Assembly: GCF_031877795.1 (NCBI RefSeq)
Contig: NC_133933.1
Coordinates: 23,216,029-23,280,028, forward strand
Direction of reading: 5' to 3'
Origin: Strix aluco
Lineage: Eukaryota > Chordata > Aves > Strigiformes > Strigidae
DNA length: 64,000 nt
A program made the translations under genes and the position numbers. Below the pieces are notes generated by a model. The model had not been told where the DNA came from. It did no database searches and saw nothing but the letters and a program-made list of their open reading frames with translations. Each line of letters opens with the position of its first letter. Positions within the stretch are counted from its first letter, which is position 1. Positions 47,001 through 56,902 of this stretch are shown in pieces.

Positions 47001-50000
47001 TTAAACCCCCAAGGGCTGGGGCAGCACTCCCACATCGATCCCAGCAGCGATGCCAGTTCCCACCACTCAGGAGCTATTGAAAGCATTGTTTTGGCATGGG
47101 GACTACAGCATCTTCCCACCCCTTCCCTGCTGGCTTGCCCGCCCTCGGGGGCTGAAGTGAGTGACAGATGCTTGCTTGGAGGTGTCTTTCCCAAGGGAGC
47201 CACCTCTCCATCACCCATCATCTTTGCCTCCTTCTTCATCTTCACCAGGAGAATTGGCTGAGGCCGCTCAAACAGGGTGCAGCGACCAGCTGGATTCACA
47301 AGCTCCCAGAGGCGAAACCTACCACAAGGTCTTAGGTAAGAGTTAACAATGGTGCATCTGAAATCTTGGCTTCCAAAGAGCTCCCCAAATGTGATTTGTT
47401 CCCATGTACCACGTTCAGTGGAAATAGGTGTAGGGGAAGATGAAGACTTGTAGAGTCAGGTGGCTGCTGGGGTGAAACAGCTGTTCGCCCCTCCTGGACC
47501 TTTCATTCAGGCACAGAGTTCTCTGGTCCTCCATTTTGTGTCTTTCTTGCCCTGTTAGTTATGAGTTTCATTGCCTGCTTTTGAATTCAGCACAGGGGGC
47601 AGGTGAAGCACCAGAGCATGACTTTTAACAGCTGCTGCATTTTATGCCCTGCACTAGGAAGCAGAGCTGAAATCCTTTGGGCTTTTTCAGACTGAAACTG
47701 CCTCAACTCCAGGATCTGCTGCTGTTTTAATCATGGCTGCACGTGAAATGATAGCAATTTGCTCGTTTGCATCATTTTTCTTCTCAAGTGATTTTTCAGT
47801 GTTTCCAGGCCCTTTCATTTGTAACGTTGCATTTTTGTTCTATGGAAATGTGGTGCTGCAAGTGAGAAGAAGCCACTTCCCTTGTCTCCAGCCTGTTTAG
47901 AAACATTTAAATCAAATGCACCTCAGCACCTGCAGGGAGACAAATGTGATTCTGCTGAATAATATTGTCACAACTGTTTGAGAACAACCATTTGAGGGGG
48001 AAAAAAAAATATTTAAATCAGCGTAATTTAGCACATTACACTGCCATGCTGCAATCGCTGCACCCCAAAATGGAGGGGGCAGCACAAAGGAGGAGGTCAT
48101 GTGTCATTGTCAGTAGCAGGGCTGGTCAACAAAACCAATGCCCTTCACGGAGGGGTGGAGGTGACTAGGAGGGTGGTAGGTAGCAGGGCAGTGGAGGATT
48201 TTGCAATGAGGCAACTCTTCTTGTCAACCAAGATGTACAGATGAAGACATAGATAAACAGGAGTGACAGAATTGCAGAGCTCTTACATTCTCATCTCCCC
48301 AAGTACCCCCAGATGGGTCCATCAAAGCCCTTTGATGAGCTTGTGGACAGCAGTTCCCTCAACCTGTATTCGTCATGTAGGCTCCTCAGAGAGGAGAGGG
48401 AGGAAAGCAGGTTCTTTCACAGAAGGAAAATACCCACAGAAATGCCCAATTTACAGTTATGCTAGGTTTACTAATAAAAGTAAAATAATAGAAGGAGGAG
48501 GCAATTTTTGCTGTGTTTGCCAGCTTTGAATGAGGGAGGGAAGTCATTTCCCCTCTTCCTCCTTCCAAAAACTCTAGAAAAAAACAATAGGAAGAGAAGT
48601 TTCTCTTTTCTTCACTTTTAGATAAAAATAACCCCGAGGAAATTTTAAAAAAATATAAATTCTGACCAATTTTGAGATCAAGAAGGAGGATGTTGGACCC
48701 AGCTGGAGCTACAGACTGTGGTGGAGCTGTGAGGTCCTGGTCCTTTCTCAAAGTGCCTGCCCAAGGGTGAAGCTGGGAGAGCCACCACAGAAGCTGCTGG
48801 GGTTCTGCGGGGCTAAAACAGGCACTGGATCTCCTGGCCAAGAAGATTCCTCTCCCCTGATGTGTCTCAGTGCCAGTGGTGCTGCAGGGCCTTGGGGTTG
48901 CACATTTTTCCCTCTGCCTGACCTTTCCCTGTTGGGCAAGCAGCTAGTCCTCTCCACAAGTGAGTAATTTAAAAAATAAATCAAAAAAAGAAAAACATTT
49001 TGGGATTGTTTTTATAACCTTCCTGTTTGTGCCTAGCCATGAAGGGCTGCCCAGCTCCTGTGAAAACATCTCAGGTATGCGCTTGGTTTGCAGGAGTGTG
49101 TCAGCAGAGAGTGGAGGGCTGAGCATCCCTCGGCTCTGCACAGCTGGATCAGGGCAAGAGGCTCACACACCCACGAGACCCGGCCCCGGGAAGGTATCAC
49201 TGAGGGGGATGCTGTATGTGGTGTACCCCCAAATGAATCCTGCAGTTGCTGACACTTGGGCAAGGCTTGTGTCAAGGCGAGGGGCTCTGCCAGCCAGCTG
49301 GATGGGGCCCAGCATCGACCCTTGCTGGCTCAGTCCCGGCTTTGCTGTTGGTCCTGTTTACAGCAGCTAAATCCTGTTAAATCCAGGAAGGTGTGAGGCT
49401 TAGGGCCAGCGAGGGATGGGGGCACACAGGCACAACAAGCTGAGTGTCCCCAGGTGGGGTCAGGTGACAGTGCCCAGGCAGGGAGGGGGTGGTGGGAGCC
49501 AAGCAGAGCCATCCCAAAGCCCTGCAGCCAAACCCCCTGTCATGCCTCCTGTCCTTTCCCCACCCAGCACCATGCCAGAAGGGCCTGCACTTTTGGGAAA
49601 AATGCAGGAAAGCAGAATTTCAGTTTGTGGTTCACATCCCACAGACTCCAAAAACAACTTGTTGGATGGGAAGACTGATGAGGCCACCTCCTGGTATCCA
49701 TAGCCCTGCATCCCGCAGGAGCTGGTGGGAGAGAAAGAGGAGGCAGCAGCATGGGGCTGGTGCTGGGGACCAAGCTCTGCCCTTTCTGTGCATCTGCCCC
49801 CAACCTTAATGCCACCAACGGGGAAAGAAGAGGCATTTGCATCTCTGCTGTACCCTCCCCATCTGGATCAAAGCGCCCAGACCACTCCGTGTATCACAGA
49901 AATGGCATCAAGAGGCTTCTGGAAGCCATGCCTGCCTGCCGCTGGGCCCATTTGTCCCACACCGTCTCCCCCCAGGAGAAGTAGATGTGTCATTTTCCTT

Positions 50001-51819
50001 TCACAGGACGTGAAGCAGCCTTATCCAAATATAAACAACCTGGGAGTATTTGCTGGCTTATTGTCTGGACAAAAAAGTAAAACAAACAGACCTTAAACCC
50101 TTTTCCCCCCTGCCACTTCTGGTACAGTAAAACCGTTGGGACCAGAGACTCCAGAGTTCCCGAAAACCTCGCTCATCATAAACAACATCCCGCAAAGCCA
50201 GGTGTGGAGGTAGCCCAAGTGAGCCGTGCTGCTGCCTCCTCTAAAAGTCGCTCAAAAAAAGTCAAAGATCTCTAAATATTTAAAGAGTTTCTATATGAAT
50301 AATGGAAACAACCAGCAACCAAGAAAATGTGATAGTCAGCAGTGCAACGTGGCAGCGCTCCCCTGGGAGAGGCCAGGAGCGATGGGCAGGTGTCTGGGTG
50401 TACCCTCAAACAAGCTCAGCTTTTGGGAAGCATCAGCAAAAGTCAGTCCCTGAGCCAAAAGCTACCTGAGAAACCATCCCCCCATGTCTGGCAACAGATG
50501 CATGTGAGAGCCTTTCTCGCCCAGCCAGGCAGCAGCACAAAAAAATGAGGCAAAAAGGGGAAAACACTGCCATAAACATAAAGCAAAAGTACTTCCCCCT
50601 GAAAAATGAGGCAGGCACAGGGTGTGAAGCCTGGGAAAGGGGTCCTCGTTTTGCAGTGAGGGAGCCGAGGCTTAGGAAAAGAGGACCCATGGGAGACATG
50701 AGCCCAAATCCCGTGACATCTCGTCTTGCTTTGCCCATTTCCCCCCAGCCCACACTTCCCCTCCCCTTCAGGGACCACAGGAGGGGGATCAAAATCTCGG
50801 TCTGCTAAGTGATGTTTTACATCTAAGGTTTTCGTCCCACAATCCCAATGTTTTTCACCGCCTCTTTTCCAAAAGGTCCTAAGACATTTCAGACTCAAAA
50901 CTCCTCTGCGCAGACCCCAGCAGTGCCACTGTGGCCACTCAAAGAGAAAAAAAGGGTAGTCTCCATGAAGCTGAGGGTCCAGCACAGGCTTTACCCCCAC
51001 ATTGGTGGGGTGGAGAAGTTGATCTCAAGGGTGCTTTGTGGATCCCTCTCTTACTCTGGTCCCAAAGGGAACAGTGGTCCAAAGAGGATAAGTGTCTGGA
51101 TGGAATAAATAAGCATCTGCTTACACTCATTGCTTGCAGTCAGGGCCCTAAAATGTAAAGGGCAGCAGAGAGTCACACCCTAAAGCACGTGTTGTTAAGG
51201 AACATAACAGCCAGGACAAGACTTTCTTCATATTAAAAATAAATGAGAAAGAAATCGTGAAGGACTAGATTTGCCAAATTACTATGCATGTATAGGCACT
51301 GCCTGGTTTGTGAGTGCTCCAGGTTTCTCCCTGTGGTGTTTTTAACAGTCAGAGGGAAAGAGAGGAAGGTCAGGAGAAGCTGGGAGGTGCTTGGGACACA
51401 AAGCAAGAATGGGATCTAGTTAGAGAAATGCTCAGTGGTAAAAGGTCCTGCACTATTTAGGTGGTGCCGTGAAGCTCCACGAGGAGCTGCTGGGATAGAG
51501 GTGATGGCCACTAGTCCCATGAGCATCCTTCCCCTGCACGTGTGGATCCAAACACACACTGTTTTGTTTTTCCATGGGGTTCCCATCTGCTACTACAGAC
51601 AAATGATGGCTGTAATCCCCTTAATTTTTAAGAGATTCAGGCTCATTGAGTCTCCTGGTCTGCCTCTCCCAGGAAAATGCCCTTGTCCCTAACAAAGCAG
51701 GGAGAGAGGGGTCCTCTGGGTGGGCGCATGGTGAAGGTTGCACGGCTGCCTCAGCCTCTGTCCACCACGGTTAGGTGTTCATATTGATGTGGGCCCAGCT
51801 GAGTCAATGTGAAGTTTAA

Positions 51820-51910
51820 CAGCTTACACAGTAATTAAGCAAAGCCTCTCAATATAGCATCACTAATTACACGAATCCTCCCTAAATTACCAATAGTTCA
51901 TGGCACCTTG
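51820..51910. promoter_or_regulatory. AT-rich block with homeodomain-type sites
   Basis: GTAATTAAG, CTAATTAC and AAATTACC fall within about 90 bp, in a locally AT-rich island between GC-rich sequence. TAATTA cores are bound by many homeodomain proteins. The block could be a conserved non-coding element. Conservation cannot be judged from one sequence. Confidence 0.25.
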
Positions 51911-54900
51911 TAAAATCCTCGTGTAATAGCCTTAGAAAAAAATGACACTCGGTGCTGGCAGTAAGCCACACAGCCCGCATGGCAGTTGCAAAGCACTGTG
52001 GATGTTTATGAGCCTTTTTTTAAAAAAATAAAAATAAAAATCTAAAATGTACATTTCCCCCAATGACTCTGCTCTGGGGAGTATTAAAAGCAGCACCTTG
52101 ACTCAGCCTACCACATAAACATCCTGCTGCCCCCGGACAGCCCGATACTGTCTTCCTCCCAGGATGAGGAGCTGAATAAGAAGTGACAATCACAGCTCCT
52201 GCCCGCGGGAAAACAGGAAGCTCTGGGGTTGTACAACTACTCCAAACATTGTCCTACCTGCTCTGCTCCTTGGGTGCAATGTGAACTTGCTTTCCTTTCC
52301 TTTCCGCCTTGCCTAACTATTTCTGATCCAGCCCTGGCCAGTGCTGGGATGCTGCTGCATGGGGCTGTCCCTGTGGCCTCCGGCGTCTCTCCATCTGCCT
52401 AAAGCCAGCCTGGTACGCTCTGTCCAATGCAGGAGGACAAACGTCCACCTTTCTAACCCTCTGCTAACACTGGCAGCTCAGTGGCAGCACTGAGTGCAAG
52501 CACTGGAGGAGATGGAGACGGCACCAGGTTGCTGAGCAGATTAGCTCACCCCACAGCTGCCCACATCTGGCAGGAGCTAGACAGAAGAAAATCCCAAATC
52601 CTCCCCATCAAGAAGCAGTCAAGAACAGACACTTTTGGCCAAATCTCTTAAATGACCACGAGTCTAAAAGAGACAATGTTTACAGATGCGCTCCAGTTCA
52701 TGAGTTAAAGCACTAAACCTCATCCTGAGCAGCCCCTGCAACTAAAGCAGTTCCACAGGCAGCTGATGGGGTAAGCCTGTGCCCCGGTGTTGGAGCAAGC
52801 CGGGCAACCAAGCTTCTCCATGAGCACACAGAGAGAAGCTTGGGGAATCAGGAGATGTGATGAGGAGGTCACCCACCCAGCCTGCAGCACCCCTAGTTTA
52901 TCCACAAATGCCCACTCCCCCTCCTTGAATTTTTGGCTCGATTTCGAGGAATCCCCCTCCACTCGGTGCAACATGTCCCCAGCCAACAGCCGTGCTCTCA
53001 GAACCGTCCTTCCCGAAGGCAAGAGACTCTTTCCATGTTAAATGGTGTTCTGGGAGCAGGGCAGCTTGTTCCTCCTCTGGCTGTTCCCACATTTCTGCCG
53101 AGCAACGGACCCAACTTCGCATGCAAAGCGTCGTATCCGAGTTTCCAAACAAGAAGAGGGAGAAGAAGGTTTCCTATCCACTCTTCCTTTACTCGCAATG
53201 TAAAAACATCCCTCGCCAAATGAGGCTGCGTTTGCCATCACTTTGCAAAGTTCACATTCCCACAAGCGCAGGCGGGTGCGAGGAGGAACAAGGAACAAGG
53301 GGGGGGACCGACACACCAGTGCCTGCGGGTCACGGTCACACAAGACAATACTTTGCAAAATTTGGAAGTGTGGGAGGAATACGGGAAGGCTGAAGACGAG
53401 GATGTTTATTAACATATAAGAATATCTCCAAAGGGTTTACGTCCTATGAGAAAAAAAAGGGAGCCCGAGGCAATCCAGTTTGAGCCATTGGTGGGGGCTA
53501 AATCTGGAAATCCTCATTCAGGCAATCCTATTGCTGGTGTAAAGAAAAAGAGAATAGCTTTTTCACATGTTCATGGCAGTAAGAGTTTTCCTAAATAAAG
53601 TGAAGCTTCAGAAGAATTCTGTAATTAATTCCCTTGTGTAATTGCATTAAACAGTAGGAGGCAAGTGCATTTCCATGCCTGGCTCAGCATCTGTGCCCAA
53701 AAAGGGTGCTGCTTCCCTACAGCATAGAGCAGGAAGCCTTTCAGTTCAAGAATTGCAGTCTCAGCCTTGTTGACCGCTTCTAAGAGGTCAATGGAAGATG
53801 AGCAGGGAAAGCCTAGCAGTAAGTTTAAATGTAAAATGTCTACAGACAATTGAGAAAACTTTTCAGCACCAAAAAAAAAAACAACCCCACCCTGGGGAAA
53901 AGAAGTCACTGTTAACAATTTAAACGGCAGATATAAGTTAGAGAGAGAGAGGAGAGGTTCCCTGCTTCTCTCTTCCCTGTACCCACCTCCAGAGCAGTCT
54001 CAGGCATATCTGGGAGGTGGCTCTGCAGCCACAGGGTACTGCCAGCTGTGCGAGGTCCTTGCAACCCCCAGCCCATTAGCACTGCTCTTGATTAGGAGGA
54101 AGACAGAGATCATCACATGGGTTTCACACAGAGATCTGAGGAGCATCTGGATGCTTTTGGATACCAGCACTCACAAGGTTGCATGGGCCATCACTGATTG
54201 GCAAGGCTTAGCACAGCCCTGGCACTGCCTGCCACCAAGAGGGAGTTCGGCCTCCAGTTAATGAATGTAATGAGTTATGCTCTGTTAACGAAGGGAAATC
54301 TGCATTCAGGGCACAAGCCCCCAGGCAGCCCCTCAGCTGAAGCAGCCACGGCAAAGCAGCTGCTCCCCAGAACCAGCCCCAAGCAGCTCAGGAGCAGTTT
54401 CCCCCTGTTTGCAGGTGACAAAGGCACAGCAGACACCGTATCTCAACCCCTCTGAAGAGACACATGCTGATAAAACTTTGTAAGTGCTGTTTCCTTGCCA
54501 TGCAAAACAAGGGCGGTTTTTCACTGTTTTTTTCTGCCCCTCAGAGAACATGTCTTTGCTTTTGCCTTATGACTGTAAAGTAAAAATAAACTGCATTTCT
54601 CCCTACCAGTTTCAGCTGTCACCGGGCTGCGGTTGGGACAGCCCCTGCTGAAACGTTGTATTTTAATGCAGGAAGCCACATGCTGCTGCCACCTGCTTAA
54701 GTAAGAGAACTTGCAGAGTTCCTTCTGGCCTTTTATTTATTAACCTTACTGCAGACAGTTAATAAAAAGGACCTCCTTGCGCTCAAGCCAGGTCCACCAG
54801 CGGCTGGACAGGCTCCTGTGGCAGCCCCTGCAGGGCTCTGCTGCTCAGGTCTGTGGCCAGGCCACAGCTGCTGCCTGAGAGCAGCTCTGGGAGCTGCAGA

Positions 54901-55565
54901 GAAGCACTGCCGAGCACACTTTGGTCACCCAGAGCAGGGAAGGAGCATGGCACAGCTCTCCATACCGGCTAACCCGTGCTGGGGGAAACGCAGGGTGTGC
55001 TGCCCTGCAGAGCCCTGTGCTGCGGTTGTGTCCCGATGATGATGCAGCCCTCATGGGGTAGTTGGCACCACAGTAACAGAAGAAACATTTATTTTCAGTT
55101 AATATTTATCCTTCATTCAGGCACCTTCCTGCCCTAAGACCCATTGGGCTGGGAGGAGCAAGCATGGCACTGGAGCTCAAAGCGAAAAGCATGTCTTCTG
55201 CTAGCAGTGGAAGCAAAGGGTGACCATTCACTCCTGTCCCCCTGCACCCTGACCTCCAGTTGTACCATGCTTCTCTTGGATTTGGGGTGACAGCTTGCAG
55301 GGACACGTGCAGCTGGGCCTGACCTCCCAACATGGGGATCCCATCATCCCAACATATCCTCACTGGGAGATGAAAAGCATTTCACAGTCTTTCCCAGAGT
55401 CCCAGCAGCTTTCCCAAGGCTCAAAGGAGACCCAGCAGACTTTAAAAGTCACAAATGCAGTTACGATGTCTGTGAAGATAGTTCTTTAAACCGCAGTGGG
55501 GAAGCGTTGCATATAGCCCAACTCCATCACCGGCCGTAGATGGGCAGGGGTTCCTCGGACGTGGA

Positions 55566-55579
55566 GCACCCTCTGGTGG
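55566..55579 (-). promoter_or_regulatory. weak CTCF-like site, reverse orientation
   Basis: On the minus strand the 14-mer CCACCAGAGGGTGC fits CCASYAGRKGGCRS except for T in place of the strongly conserved C at position 12. It lies 1.2 kb upstream of the sulfotransferase-like start codon and faces the forward motif in the EHD3 promoter. Confidence 0.3.
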
Positions 55580-56802
55580 GAAAATCACCAAACGAGAGCA
55601 GATCCACCCGTGGCACAAGACTATGCTCCATCAAGACCTCCTGGGAGGTGGGTTTCCACCACACAGGGTTGCTTCACTGGCAGGCCCCCACGCAGCACAG
55701 CCCTTTCACCCACACCAGACGGACACTGCCTGGCTCAGTACCCTGCCCCAGTCTGTGTGCCCGGCGTGCCCACTTGCTCTCCCCAAGCTTCAAGGCAGCG
55801 ATCCCTTCTCCTTTGGCCACTACAGCCCCTCGTGGTGCAGGGTGTTTCAGCCAGACTGCGTCCCCACCACATGCCAGCCCATGGCCTGGCTGCCGGAGGG
55901 ACATTGCTGGTGACAGGTGGCAACTCTTGCCATGGGAGGGCAATTTTGAAGTCTTTGTAGCCATGATAGCCATGGGGCTGGATAGGAGCAGGCCATGCTC
56001 CCCAGGTTGCTGCAGTCCCCTTTGACTTGGTCTTCATGGTTGTCACACTCCTCGGTCAGACTGCAGGTCCTCGGGGAAGGGGAGGAGAGCATTTGCACCC
56101 CCTTTTTGGTATAATGGAGCCTCTGCTCTGCCTGGGGTATCTGGCTGCTCTCACAAAACAAGCAGTAGTCACAAATTTTAAGCAGTCCCCAGCAAAAAAA
56201 GGCACAGGCAGCAGTTCAACACTTCCAGTCTCTGGTTAGTCATGGAACTACCTCAGGACACTGGATGTGCCCCATCACATCACCTCCCCTGCCCCAGCTT
56301 CTACCTTAAAAGACCCACCAGCACCACGGAGGCAGGACCCATGACCCAGCACTCGCTTGTTCAGCTCCAGTCCCGGGGCACGCTGCTCCCCGCAGCAGCA
56401 TTTCCTTAAGCAGTGCTTTACCGAGTGGCAAAGCCAGCGAAGAACAAGGTTTATGAGGGGACTAGGGACATCTCACCCCACCTGGCTCTGCAGGACCCTG
56501 CACAGGGCTGGGGCTGCAGGGCTTGTTTCTCACAGGGACCACAGTCATCTGGAGTGGCTGAGTGCTGAATGAAAAAAGGCAGATTCTGCCTCAAAAGCTC
56601 AGGTTGCAAACACAAGGCAGGAGGCACCTTTTGTGCCTCAGGCCATTTCCCTGCCCCTAGCCTAGCTGCTGCCCAAACAGTACTTTAACCCAGCTCTGGG
56701 TGTGTTTCCTCTTAAACAAACACAGGAGGTTCCCCAACACCCTTCCTCTGGTTCCCCACCTGCTCACCATTCACCTCCCAGCGCTGCAGCAGCACCCGAA
56801 AA

Positions 56803-56902
56803 ATGCGTTTCCTTCTTCGTCTCATCATCACAACTGCCCTGAGCATTGCCACCTTCCTGAGCTGGAGGCTGCTTCTCCAGAGCCTGTCTGCTGGACAAGA
56901 AG
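56803..56902 (+). CDS. sulfotransferase-like coding exon 1 (signal anchor)
   Basis: This 100-nt coding stretch starts at ATG 56803 and encodes MRFLLRLIITTALSIATFL followed by SWRLLLQSLSAGQE, a basic-then-hydrophobic type II signal anchor. The donor is GAAG|GTAACA, leaving one base that joins GT from exon 2 to make Gly34. A pyrimidine-rich CTGCAG acceptor-like site 13 nt upstream of the ATG (near 56789) suggests that the exon also begins with a little 5'UTR spliced from an upstream non-coding exon that I cannot place. Confidence 0.75.

Larger units (their letters stand above)
34546..56789. other. intergenic region, no supported coding gene
   Basis: About 22 kb without a recognisable protein gene. 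Open frames here have no family hallmarks, often overlap on both strands, and cluster in GC-rich stretches where stops are rare. Visible content includes an AT microsatellite (40804-40838), a compound AT/AC repeat (about 43985-44015), a GATA-motif cluster (39293-39592) and an AT-rich block with several TAATTA-like sites (51820-51910). It also includes two exon-like segments with splice signals (47249-47335, 49037-49074) and a CTCF-like motif (55566-55579). Confidence 0.6.

Noticed and set aside
50443-51000. Minus-strand 185-codon frame
   Set aside because: Overlaps open frames on the other strand in GC-rich sequence and encodes no known motif.
53625-53918. Minus-strand 97-codon frame with protein-like composition
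   Set aside because: No recognised domain, no start or splice context on that strand, and no neighbouring exons.
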